Assembly: GCA_945870325.1 (NCBI GenBank)
Contig: CAMBRQ010000001.1
Coordinates: forward strand, 120,360-184,359
DNA from: an uncultured Dorea sp.
GTDB taxonomy: Bacteria; Bacillota; Clostridia; Lachnospirales; Lachnospiraceae
DNA length: 64,000 nucleotides
Direction: 5' to 3'
Below, in pieces: positions 27,923 through 36,232 of the stretch (its first letter is position 1; each line of letters starts with the position of its first letter). Below the pieces are notes generated by a model. It was not told the DNA's origin. It did not search any database and saw only the letters and a list, made by a program, of their open reading frames with translations. Both the position numbers and the translations under genes were made by a program.

Positions 27923-28522
27923 TTATTCCTTTTTCACCTGTTTCAACAGTTCTTCAATAACCTCTGTCCAGCCTTCCTTATCACGCGCCCCCGAATACAC
28001 TTCACCAATCTGGTTTCCTTCCTGATCCACGAATATTGTAGTTGGAACAGCATATACCTCGTTCAAGATTCCTAGTTTCAGTCCCATAGATGCAACAATA
28101 TGCGGATAATCTGCCTGTGTCTTCTCCACAATCTCTAATGCAGTCTCATCGCCTGCTTCTTCTACGTCACACAACATACCGATGATCTGCAATCCCTGGT
28201 CCGCATACTCCCGGCTCAGTTCTCCCAGTTCTGGCATCTCTTGAATGCATGGACCGCAGAATGTTCCCCAGATATTTACCATGGTAAGGTTTGAATTGGA
28301 AAATACTTCCTGAGTTATCTCTTCCCCTTCCAATGTCTCCGATTGAAAATTTCCAAAAGGCTTCTCTTTTGATACAGACTGTTCCACTGAAGCATCCTCT
28401 ACATTCTGTTCCGCATTATCCTTCTTGGCACTGTCCTCGTCCTGATTAGAACCACATGCAACAGACAAAAGAACCAGTAAAACTATCATCACAATAATTT
28501 CCTTTATTCTTCGCTTCCTCAT
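27923..28522 (-). CDS. TlpA/ResA-like thioredoxin-fold lipoprotein
   Basis: 199 aa. Lipobox VACG near residue 23, an acidic linker, then a thioredoxin domain with catalytic WGTFCGPCIQEMPE and the cis-Pro loop AVPTT. Membrane-tethered thiol-disulfide oxidoreductase facing outside. The 270 bp upstream contain no recognisable gene. Confidence 0.88.
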   Translation of the reverse strand: MRKRRIKEIIVMIVLLVLLSVACGSNQDEDSAKKDNAEQNVEDASVEQSVSKEKPFGNFQSETLEGEEITQEVFSNSNLTMVNIWGTFCGPCIQEMPELGELSREYADQGLQIIGMLCDVEEAGDETALEIVEKTQADYPHIVASMGLKLGILNEVYAVPTTIFVDQEGNQIGEVYSGARDKEGWTEVIEELLKQVKKE

Positions 28523-28791
28523 ATTCTTCCTCCTCTTTGTTAGAATCCTTTAAATCCAGTTTCCTTACTTTACAAATATCCTATAGCAACCAGTCTGTCT
28601 TAGAAATTCTCAAATCTTCCAGACACAATTATAAGACTAATCAACATTATAACTTACCACAACTTCATAATCAAATAAAAACAGTACCTATCCTAACTAC
28701 TATCATAATCGCGACAAAGAGACCGAACATTACCTTTTATAAGATAAATGTTGCAGCCTCTTCTCTATTTTCTTACTATGGGCCTTCTCAC

Positions 28792-29688
28792 TTAATTCAG
28801 TTCATACGCTACCTGCGTATTTCCACCCGTACCATCATCCTCCGCTACTATATTAATCTGATATGTGCCCTTGGATAATCTCAGTTGTATACTCTCTTCT
28901 TCCACCTTTTCTTCCTGATTAGAATATACAATATCTCCTTTCTGATCCACAATCTGGAATTCACACGGTATCTCATTATCCATTGTAAGATCCAGGTAAT
29001 AATTGTCAGGATAACTTACTTTAAAATTCTCATAACTTCTGGTACTGCCAGTTCCCTTGATCGTACCACTTACATCCGGACGAAACACCGACAACATAAC
29101 TCCGACAATCCAGCATACAACTGCGATATACACCATCGCAGACAAGGGAAACACTTTATGATACTCTTTATCTTTCTTTTTCAAGCGGCGGAGTCCTATT
29201 CCGATAAATACAATAAAGTCCAGATACAAAAGAATCATTGGCACCCTTGGCCATTCCGGGTACTGTACTCCTTTTATCAACATAGTAATCCCCATAATAC
29301 TCATTGCAATTAACAAAATCGTTGCCAGCCGTGTCCATCTCTGCTCCATCTCTGAGAGGCCGGAAGAATCTGTATAGATCTCATATTCTTCTTCGGGAAG
29401 TTCCGGGTCATAAGGCTTGCGGAAATAATGCCATCCATTAAAAGTAGAGTTCATATACTCCCATCCCTGTTCCCGAAACGTTTCAATATACCGCATCCGA
29501 TTCTCAATATCCGTATTATAATCCAACTGATACCGATAAACTACCTGTTCATCCTGCTCAAATACACTCCTGAAACATCCGCCCTTTACCAATTGCCATC
29601 CTTCCCTGGACTTCTGATTCAGATCTTCAATCTCCTTCCCGTAATCCCATGCTGCATAGGCCTTATGACTTGTCTTCAACTTTCCCAT
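28792..29688 (-). CDS. DUF2812 membrane protein
   Basis: 298 aa. N-terminal DUF2812 domain (about 10-105; DYGKEIEDLNQKSREGWQLV, CFRSVFE, EQGWEYMNSTFNGWHYFRKP), two or three TM segments (about 125-200) and an extracellular beta-rich C-terminus. DUF2812 proteins are habitually encoded after PadR regulators, as here (1-bp gap). Function unknown; probably a membrane-stress output of the regulator. Confidence 0.85.
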   Translation of the reverse strand: MGKLKTSHKAYAAWDYGKEIEDLNQKSREGWQLVKGGCFRSVFEQDEQVVYRYQLDYNTDIENRMRYIETFREQGWEYMNSTFNGWHYFRKPYDPELPEEEYEIYTDSSGLSEMEQRWTRLATILLIAMSIMGITMLIKGVQYPEWPRVPMILLYLDFIVFIGIGLRRLKKKDKEYHKVFPLSAMVYIAVVCWIVGVMLSVFRPDVSGTIKGTGSTRSYENFKVSYPDNYYLDLTMDNEIPCEFQIVDQKGDIVYSNQEEKVEEESIQLRLSKGTYQINIVAEDDGTGGNTQVAYELN

Positions 29689-29689
29689 A

Positions 29690-30016
29690 TTATTCTCCCT
29701 TCAATATGCTCTTTGCTCCTGCCAGCAGACGCTTCAATCTGTTAATCTCAGCATCCAGGGTTTCTCTTCCTTCTTCTGTAAGTTCATACATCCTTCTGCG
29801 CTCAGTGCCCTCGCTGTAATCATTGCGCTCAACAATCCAACCTTTCTTCATCATGTTCCCGGTAGCCCCGTACATCGTACCAGAACCAATCTTCACTTCA
29901 CCTTCTGACAATTCCTTTGTCTTCTGCATGATGCCGTAGCCATGATTCGGACCTTCCGCAAGGCAAAGCAGAATGTAAAAATAACTCTCTGTCAGCGGTT
30001 CTACTTTCTTTCCCAT
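29690..30016 (-). CDS. PadR-family transcriptional repressor
   Basis: 108 aa: winged HTH with LTESYFYILLCLAEGPNHGY, GTMYGATGNMMKKGWI and EGTERRRMYELTEEGR, then a short C-terminal dimer helix (subfamily s2). Likely represses its own operon via the dyad at 30280-30296. Confidence 0.92.
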   Translation of the reverse strand: MGKKVEPLTESYFYILLCLAEGPNHGYGIMQKTKELSEGEVKIGSGTMYGATGNMMKKGWIVERNDYSEGTERRRMYELTEEGRETLDAEINRLKRLLAGAKSILKGE

Positions 30017-30033
30017 ATATACACCTCACGTCT

Positions 30034-30216
30034 CTATTCCGGATATACAGATGTAATCACTGGTTTTCCTTCCCTGTCTAATAATGGAGTCAATCCTCCT
30101 GAATAGCCGGATACATGATACAGGTAATTCACGCCTGTCTCCTTATCTACCCAAATTTCTGTTACATTTACCTTTCCCTGTGAATAAACTTTTTCAAACC
30201 TTTCTTTGTTTGCCAT
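30034..30216 (-). CDS. Small DUF6440-like protein
   Basis: 60 aa, beta-rich (NVTEIWVDKETGVNYLYH, GGLTPLLDREGKP). Start at 30214-30216 supported by AAAAGGAGAAAATTACA; an upstream ATG at 30291 lies inside the promoter. First gene of a three-gene unit with PadR and DUF2812. Confidence 0.7.
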   Translation of the reverse strand: MANKERFEKVYSQGKVNVTEIWVDKETGVNYLYHVSGYSGGLTPLLDREGKPVITSVYPE

Positions 30217-30279
30217 TGTAATTTTCTCCTTTTCTTCTATGTCGTCCAACGTTATGTCGTCACTCGACTCATCTTTTCT

Positions 30280-30310
30280 ATATCGTATCACGACATATAT
30301 CGTCTGTCAA
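30280..30310 (-). promoter_or_regulatory. Promoter with embedded dyad, probable PadR operator
   Basis: Minus strand -35 TTGACA (30305-30310), 17-bp spacer, -10 TACGAT (30282-30287). The imperfect palindrome ATGTCGT-GAT-ACGATAT (30280-30296) covers the -10 and much of the spacer; a further ATGTCGT half site is at 30254-30260. Confidence 0.65.
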
Positions 30311-30337
30311 CATATTTTTTACTTTTATTCATGTATA

Positions 30338-30381
30338 TAAAAAGACTGTTACATTCACGATTTAATTTGCAAATGTAACAG
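30338..30381 (-). terminator. Intrinsic terminator of the dehydrogenase operon
   Basis: On the minus strand CTGTTACATT ... AATGTAACAG (plus positions 30372-30381 and 30346-30355) followed by a T tract (plus AAAAA at 30339-30343). Confidence 0.65.
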
Positions 30382-30476
30382 CCTGATCATCATTATGCAA
30401 CTGAAGAATGGATACCGGCACTCATGGGATCATCAGTCCCCGGAATACTTGTGCCGCAATATTCGCTTTATCTCTT

Positions 30477-31148
30477 TTACCAGGGAATCTCCCTCAGATA
30501 AGAATCTCTCATGACAAACCGATTCTCATCCGAATGAATATAAGGCTCATTCGGATCATAGCACAATCCCTTCAAAAGATATTCTCCCGCTGACATACCA
30601 CCTGCATTGTCTTCGGCGCAGTACCACCGGAAGGTGAATCCCTCCGGGCGAAGCATATTAAAATACAGTTTGCCTACCATATTGAGTCCTGCCCAGACCA
30701 TATGCCGTCCATAATTACGGTCATCTTTACAATAACTGACACTGGAATCCTTCTTCGTGATCATCCCGATACGCTTTAGATTCCCTTTTCGCAACAATGG
30801 AAGCGCTGCTTCGATGATATACTCCGTATGATTGATCTGTTCTCCCAGCACCTCCAAAAGCTCCTCACAGTCATGATTTCCTATGAAACTATCTTCTGGT
30901 ATCTGTTCATCAATTCCAAAGAGCAGAAGATCAATTCTCCCCTCATTCCTCTCGATTTCAGCCAGCAATCCCTGGATATCTTCGCCTTCTAACCACGCAT
31001 ACTCCTTCGGGCATCCCGCAATACATGCCTTCGGCTGGCGGGCTCTGCCCGATAAGGTATATACTTTACAGTCATGAGAACTCAGATAATTCTTCGCCTC
31101 TTCCTGACAGTGATTCCCATTATCTATACTTAAAACAATTCTACTCAT
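30477..31148 (-). CDS. Degenerate SDR-like protein carrying an inserted repeat
   Basis: 223 aa from the ATG at 31148, which has GGGAG upstream. It resembles a short-chain dehydrogenase in its central and C-terminal parts (LLLFGID, a GRHMVWAGLNMVGKLYFNML helix in the YxxxK position) but lacks a clear TGxxxGxG nucleotide motif. Residues roughly 30-50 are encoded by the 60-bp interspersed repeat (31001-31060), adding the segment GRARQPKACIAG in frame. Last of four genes read from 33732; may be a paralogue of the SDR just upstream. Confidence 0.65.
   Translation of the reverse strand: MSRIVLSIDNGNHCQEEAKNYLSSHDCKVYTLSGRARQPKACIAGCPKEYAWLEGEDIQGLLAEIERNEGRIDLLLFGIDEQIPEDSFIGNHDCEELLEVLGEQINHTEYIIEAALPLLRKGNLKRIGMITKKDSSVSYCKDDRNYGRHMVWAGLNMVGKLYFNMLRPEGFTFRWYCAEDNAGGMSAGEYLLKGLCYDPNEPYIHSDENRFVMRDSYLREIPW
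31001..31060. repeat. 60-bp structured interspersed repeat, copy 2 (inside a coding frame)
   Basis: Matches 20291-20350 at 56 of 60 bases; differences at 31005, 31010, 31019 and 31056. Same internal hairpins (GCCTTCGGC, GGGCTCTGCCC). It is read through without a stop in the SDR-like gene. Confidence 0.8.
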
Positions 31149-31166
31149 CTCGTTTTCTCCCAACTT

Positions 31167-31853
31167 CTAAAATGGCCATATTTCATTGGATACATCACTT
31201 AGAATCAATACATCTTCCCAATCACGGTCTGAAATAAACTGCTCATATGCAACTGCTGCCGTTTCTTCCGGTTCAAAATTCCCGACTGTACTTTTCTGTC
31301 CGCTCATATAAGTACGAACCCACCCCGGATGGTATAACCGGAACTTGTATCCCTGCGGCTTTAGCCTTTCAAACATCAGGCGGACTGCCATGTTCAGACA
31401 CGTCTTTGAAACGCAGTAGGATACGTCGCCTTTCCGATGGGCCAGTGTTATGGATGCCGCTTCCGAAGAAAAGAAACACAGTCTCTTCTCGCCTTGCTTC
31501 ATCAATGGAAGAAACGCCTCCACCATGCGGATTGGTCCCACTGTATTGATGTTCAGACAATTGACTGTCGTCTCACTGCTTCCATTCCGGAAGATTCCGG
31601 CACAGTTCACTAACATGTCTATATAATCCGTCTGCCTTTCCACTTCGGATGCTGCCTGACTGACAGACTCCTGACTCCCTACATCCAGATTAATCATGGA
31701 AAGCCGCTGTCCATATTCTTTCTTAAGTGTTTCCAACTCGTTCCATTCCTTCATAAAACGTCCGGCAAATACCTGCCAGCCGTTTTCCAAAAAGCATCTG
31801 CAAAGCGCGAATCCAATCCCACGATCAGCTCCTGTGATAAATACACGTTTCAT
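31167..31853 (-). CDS. Short-chain dehydrogenase/reductase
   Basis: 228 aa. Classical SDR: cofactor motif TGADRGIG (7-14), NCAGI (NNAG variant), Ser plus YCVSK active site (FFSSEAAS ... YCVSK). NAD(P)-dependent oxidoreductase of unknown substrate. Overlaps the ThuA-like gene by 4 bp and shares the MerR-controlled operon. Confidence 0.88.
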   Translation of the reverse strand: MKRVFITGADRGIGFALCRCFLENGWQVFAGRFMKEWNELETLKKEYGQRLSMINLDVGSQESVSQAASEVERQTDYIDMLVNCAGIFRNGSSETTVNCLNINTVGPIRMVEAFLPLMKQGEKRLCFFSSEAASITLAHRKGDVSYCVSKTCLNMAVRLMFERLKPQGYKFRLYHPGWVRTYMSGQKSTVGNFEPEETAAVAYEQFISDRDWEDVLILSDVSNEIWPF

Positions 31854-32536
31854 TCAGCATCCTCCTCTCCATGCAGACACCAATTGACCGCATTCAAAAA
31901 GATTCTCTGGAACTGCTCATTTTTCCAGACAGAAAGCGTATGTCCCGGCGTCAGGACACAAAGCCGCCCATCGCCTATTTTTCTGGTATATCCGGCAATC
32001 TGAATACCTCCGGTCTCGGAGACTGAGGTAAGGAATACATCTGCATCATCTGCCAGAATCTCCATCTGATAATGCTCATCCCGAATATCAAACCGTGCTT
32101 CTACTCCCTGCATAATCGGATGTTCCTTTTCTTTTCTCAGTGTCACCCCGCACCGGAGCGGATGAGACAGGAAACGATTGCCCACGAATTCCGTATACTC
32201 TTTGATACCGTCTCCATCACCCATAAAGACATTCCCTGAATGAACCGAAAGAAACGCGCCGCCTCTCTCCACATACTTACGGAACTCTGCACCCATGACT
32301 TCGGTTACCGTATTCTCAAACCAAGGCGCCGAATTTCCCGAGGTTACATTATTGCTCTTGCAGCAGATAATAAGCGGATACTCTTCAAGCATCTCAGGCG
32401 TCAGGATATCTTTTGCTGCTTTAACAACATCAAACTCATAAGCATCTCCTGCCAGAGGGAGCATCCCCTTTTCAATTACTTCTGCCGGATGCCATATATC
32501 ATCACACAATACTAATATTTTCTGCATCTTACTCAC
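31850..32536 (-). CDS. ThuA-like family protein
   Basis: 228 aa, class I glutamine-amidotransferase-like fold as in ThuA: ILVLCDDIWHPAEV at the N-terminus, GGAFLSVHSGN nucleophile-elbow region (Ser/His instead of Cys), and a HPIMQGVEARF segment. ThuA proteins oxidise sugars or cap trehalose/glycoside catabolism. Here it lies with dehydrogenases, suggesting a sugar or polyol pathway (inference). Confidence 0.8.
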   Translation of the reverse strand: MSKMQKILVLCDDIWHPAEVIEKGMLPLAGDAYEFDVVKAAKDILTPEMLEEYPLIICCKSNNVTSGNSAPWFENTVTEVMGAEFRKYVERGGAFLSVHSGNVFMGDGDGIKEYTEFVGNRFLSHPLRCGVTLRKEKEHPIMQGVEARFDIRDEHYQMEILADDADVFLTSVSETGGIQIAGYTRKIGDGRLCVLTPGHTLSVWKNEQFQRIFLNAVNWCLHGEEDAE

Positions 32537-32556
32537 CTATCTCTTTATAATCTGTT

Positions 32557-33732
32557 CTAACCCATCAAATGATAGATATTGATAATATCCTGTTCTGTCA
32601 ATGCCGCAAATCCATTCAGAATACCGGTTCTTCCCGCACCGTAACTGCAATTGTGTGCCAGCATCTCAATATCTTCTTCTCTGGCTCCAAGGTCTTCTAA
32701 GTTAGAAGGCATATGGATCTTTGCAAGGAAATGCTGAAATGCTTCGATTCCTTCTTTTGCAGTTTCTTCCGGATGGTCAAAATTCATCTGACAGCCCCAT
32801 ACATTGACAGCCAGACGCGCAAAACGATTCACATCACGGTACATATTATACTTCATAACAGCTGGCATTACAACCGCCAGACCTGCGCCATGTGCACAAT
32901 CATAAGCCCCTGACAACTCATGTTCAATCTCATGACTTGCCCAGTCCTGGCTGCGTCCTACGCCACAGGAATCATTGTGCGCCATCATGCCAGCCCACAT
33001 AATATTCGCTCTTGCGCCATAATCGTTCGGATTCTCTATTGCTTTTGGGCCTTCTTTGATCATCGTCAGCAATAATGCCTCCAACAGGCGGTCCGTTACT
33101 TCTACTTCCTTCGTATTCGTAAAATACCTCTCCAAAAGATGTGCCATAATATCTGTAATACCACAGGCTGTCTGATATGCCGGAAGAGTCTGGGTCAGCG
33201 CAGGATTCAGAATGGAGAATTTTGGATAGAGTACTTCACTTCCAGTAGCACGCTTGTAATTCCCTTCCTCATGCGTAATGACAGAACCATTTCCACCCTC
33301 GCTTCCTGCTGCCGCAATCGTCAGGACTGTTCCTATCGGAAGTGCCTCTGCAGCAGCCTTTCCCTGATAAAAGTCCCAAAAGTCTCCCTCATACGGAACA
33401 CCAATCGCAATTGCCTTCGCTGAATCAATCGTACTTCCGCCGCCAACTGCCAGTATAAAATCTACCTTTTCTTTCCGGCAAAGCCCAATTCCTTCATACA
33501 CCAGACCACTTCTGGGATTTGGTTTTACTCCTCCAAGCTCAACATACTCCAGACCGGCCTGGGTCAATGACTTTTTCACACGATCCAGAAGACCGGAACG
33601 TACTGCACTTCCCCCGCCATAATGAATCAGAACTTTTTTCCCACCAAACCGTTGAACATATTTCCCTGCATTGTTCTCTTCTTCTTTTCCAAATACAAAA
33701 TATGTCGGACTATAAAATGTAAAATTATCCAT
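32557..33732 (-). CDS. Iron-containing alcohol dehydrogenase (BdhA/YqhD-like)
   Basis: 391 aa, group III Fe-ADH. Cofactor loop FILAVGGGSTIDSAKAIA, Thr-rich strand LTIAAAGSEGGNGSVIT, metal ligands in DIMAHLLERYF, SHEIEHELSGAYDCAHGAGLA (His pair) and the C-terminal NCSYG region. Reduces aldehydes or ketones with NAD(P)H. First gene of the operon driven by the MerR-type promoter at 33.8 kb. Confidence 0.93.
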   Translation of the reverse strand: MDNFTFYSPTYFVFGKEEENNAGKYVQRFGGKKVLIHYGGGSAVRSGLLDRVKKSLTQAGLEYVELGGVKPNPRSGLVYEGIGLCRKEKVDFILAVGGGSTIDSAKAIAIGVPYEGDFWDFYQGKAAAEALPIGTVLTIAAAGSEGGNGSVITHEEGNYKRATGSEVLYPKFSILNPALTQTLPAYQTACGITDIMAHLLERYFTNTKEVEVTDRLLEALLLTMIKEGPKAIENPNDYGARANIMWAGMMAHNDSCGVGRSQDWASHEIEHELSGAYDCAHGAGLAVVMPAVMKYNMYRDVNRFARLAVNVWGCQMNFDHPEETAKEGIEAFQHFLAKIHMPSNLEDLGAREEDIEMLAHNCSYGAGRTGILNGFAALTEQDIINIYHLMG

Positions 33733-33786
33733 AATCTATAACTTCCCTTCTTCTTTCACTTATATGAACACCTTACTTCTTTACAA

Positions 33787-33817
33787 AAGATAGCACTTCA
33801 AGTATACTTGAAGTCAA
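33787..33817 (-). promoter_or_regulatory. MerR-type promoter with 20-bp perfect palindrome
   Basis: Minus strand -35 TTGACT (33812-33817), -10 TATCTT (33787-33792), spacer exactly 19 bp. The palindrome ACTTCAAGTATACTTGAAGT (33795-33814) fills the spacer. It drives the dehydrogenase operon and lies between it and the divergent MerR gene. Confidence 0.85.
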
Positions 33818-33868
33818 GCATAAAACTGAAAATAATTATAAAGAAAAATATTCAAAGGAAGTGACCAA

Positions 33869-34279
33869 ATGAAGACATATACCATCAAAGAAATCTCACA
33901 ATTATTCCAACTCCCCTCCTCTACTCTCCGCTATTACGAGGAGATGGGACTTCTGAAGAATGTGGACCGCACACCATCCGGACAGCGCATCTATACCGAA
34001 GACCATATTGGCTGCTTGAAAGCCATCTGCTGCTTCAAGCGCGCCGGACTTACCATTACAGACATCAGCAGATTCTTTACACTGGAAGATAATGAATTCA
34101 CCAACATTGATGAGATTCTGGCGCTTCTATATAAGCACCGCACTCATATGGAACAGAAGTTAGAAGAGATAACTGCAGATCTGATACATATTAACGAAAA
34201 GATCGCCTACCATGAGGCGATCAAAAAAGCAATTGCAGAGAATCGGGAATTACCTTCCTGGAGGGAATTCATGGATTAA
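33869..34279 (+). CDS. MerR-family regulator of the dehydrogenase operon
   Basis: 136 aa. HTH YTIKEISQLFQLPSSTLRYY (4-23), wing SGQRIYTEDHIGCLKAICCFKRAGL, then the dimerisation coiled coil (about 80-120). AdhR/NmlR-like in length and in being divergent from an alcohol dehydrogenase; such regulators sense aldehydes or electrophiles. The cysteine pair ICCF lies in the wing-coil joint. GGAAGTG ribosome site. Confidence 0.9.
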   Translation: MKTYTIKEISQLFQLPSSTLRYYEEMGLLKNVDRTPSGQRIYTEDHIGCLKAICCFKRAGLTITDISRFFTLEDNEFTNIDEILALLYKHRTHMEQKLEEITADLIHINEKIAYHEAIKKAIAENRELPSWREFMD

Positions 34280-34362
34280 AAGTATCATTCAACAGATCCC
34301 CAATCATATCCGCCAGAGTGATTAAAGCCAGTTCTATAACCTTCTGGATTTTAGATATCAGA

Positions 34363-35541
34363 TTAATATTTACATATCTTTGGGAAATACAGCCTCATCT
34401 CGAATCCTACTCCCCACTCCGCCCGTGCCTCTACTTGGATATTCAGATCTTCCGCCATCATCTTCACCAAATACAGTCCCATACCAGTTGCATTCTTCCT
34501 CCCCACTCCGATATCACCGGCAAATCCTTTATCAAAAATAAACGGAAGTTCATGCGGCTTTACTCCTTTGCCATTGTCTCTGATACACAGAATCGTATAC
34601 TCCGGGCTTTCTCCTTTCTTTCTATCTATATCATTTCCAAGTTCCCGTACCTCATCTGACAATTCCAATATCAGAGTCCGCTCTCCTGTATCTTTTCTAT
34701 ACTTTACCGCATTACTTATTACCTGACCTAGTATGAACTGTAGCCCTTTCCTGTCCGATACGACCTGGTCATCCATATCTTCTACATTCTTACACTGTTC
34801 CGATATACGGCACACCGTTACGAATCCACTCTCAAGCAGAAGATTCCCATACTCTTCCAGCATCTCCTCGCAACAATCAGATAGACATATCTTCTCAAAG
34901 ATATAGTCCTTATGAACCGCCTTTAATCGTTCATAGTATAACATCTGATTCACATATTCCTGCATTTGATTTCTTGCATGCTGCAATCTCAAGTATATTC
35001 CTTGGGGTATCTCGTCTCTTCGATTATCCAGCATGAATGTCATCAGCGAAAGAGGCGTCTTAATCTCGTGCGCCCAGGCTTCTACATATTCCTCCTGCCC
35101 TTCCAACTGCGCTTTAAGTTCTTTTATCTCTTGCTCTAATGCCCGCATTCTGCTGCCTATCATCTCAATCTCTTTCCTCTCCCGCGGAAATGAGGCTTCC
35201 AGCGCCTCCGCCTCATGGAATTCATCCGGACTCTCTATGAATCCAAGGATTTTTTTCTCCCTACGCTGATCCCTTCTATAAATATAACATGCCAGAATAA
35301 TGAAAAGCCCCATAGAACTTAGGGAAAATATTCCACATAACGACCAAAATGACTTCGCATCCAGCAGCCACAAAAGCAATCCCAGCAGTGCATCCACCAA
35401 AAGCAACACTGCCAGCCACAACCGATATTCCCGTAATCTATTCCACCAATCTCTGATTCTTTTCATTCCGATATTCATCCCATTATCATTATTTCTATGA
35501 TCATTTTCGCCATCATTCCTATGATACGAAAAATCTGACAT
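34363..35541 (-). CDS. bceS: Intramembrane-sensing histidine kinase, BceS-like
   Basis: 392 aa. Two closely spaced TM helices near the N-terminus (about 38-82) with almost no extracellular loop, a hallmark of BceS-type kinases that sense through the partner transporter. HisKA site EAWAHEIKTPLSL, ATPase boxes IRDNGKGV and NATGMGLYLVK. Follows its response regulator directly (1 bp). Confidence 0.9.
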   Translation of the reverse strand: MSDFSYHRNDGENDHRNNDNGMNIGMKRIRDWWNRLREYRLWLAVLLLVDALLGLLLWLLDAKSFWSLCGIFSLSSMGLFIILACYIYRRDQRREKKILGFIESPDEFHEAEALEASFPRERKEIEMIGSRMRALEQEIKELKAQLEGQEEYVEAWAHEIKTPLSLMTFMLDNRRDEIPQGIYLRLQHARNQMQEYVNQMLYYERLKAVHKDYIFEKICLSDCCEEMLEEYGNLLLESGFVTVCRISEQCKNVEDMDDQVVSDRKGLQFILGQVISNAVKYRKDTGERTLILELSDEVRELGNDIDRKKGESPEYTILCIRDNGKGVKPHELPFIFDKGFAGDIGVGRKNATGMGLYLVKMMAEDLNIQVEARAEWGVGFEMRLYFPKICKY

Positions 35542-35542
35542 C

Positions 35543-36214
35543 TTATCCGTCCGCTTCCACTTTGTAGCCTACCCCACGGATTGCAGTCACTTTATAATCT
35601 GCCCCAAGTTTCAGTAAAGATTTCTTAAGCCTCGTCATATTAACCTGAAGCGCATTCTCATCAATATATTCCGTTGTCCCCCACAGCATTTCACACAGCG
35701 TCTCTTTCGCAACCGTTTCTCCCCAATGTGTCAGAAGCATATCCAGAATCTTCCCCTGATTCTCCGGCAAAATCACAGACTGTTCTTTCCAATACAACGT
35801 ATATGTCTGCCTGTCCAACAGGAATCCTTCCCTTCCCACTAATTTACCTCTGCCTTCGTAATGTCTAAGCAGATTGGACACTCTCGCCAGCAGCCGCTCT
35901 TTATGGCAGGGCTTAGTAAGGAATTCATCCGCACCCAATCCCAATGCATGCAATTCGTCTTTCAACTGATCTCTGGACGTCAGGATCAGAACCGGGATAT
36001 TGCTGCGCTGCTTTAATTTTCTACATATCTCGAACCCCGTAGTTCCCGGCAGATTAACGTCCAGAACCACTAACTCCGGAGAGTCAGCGATAATGTCATC
36101 TATCGCATGTTCAAAAGAATCCATGCATAGAGTCTCATAGCCTTCTTTTTGAAACATATACTCTAATTCTTCTCTCATGTACAGATCATCTTCTACTATG
36201 ATAATTTTCTGCAT
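35543..36214 (-). CDS. bceR: OmpR-family response regulator, BceR-like
   Basis: 223 aa. Receiver with EDD, Asp54-region LVVLDVNLPGTTGFE, Lys in LTKPC, and a winged helix ending in VTAIRGVGYKVE. Its LPENQGKILDMLL helix is typical of BceR. Activates the adjoining ABC transporter operon in response to cell-wall-active peptides. Confidence 0.9.
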   Translation of the reverse strand: MQKIIIVEDDLYMREELEYMFQKEGYETLCMDSFEHAIDDIIADSPELVVLDVNLPGTTGFEICRKLKQRSNIPVLILTSRDQLKDELHALGLGADEFLTKPCHKERLLARVSNLLRHYEGRGKLVGREGFLLDRQTYTLYWKEQSVILPENQGKILDMLLTHWGETVAKETLCEMLWGTTEYIDENALQVNMTRLKKSLLKLGADYKVTAIRGVGYKVEADG

Positions 36215-36232
36215 GGAATCCTCCTACTCATC

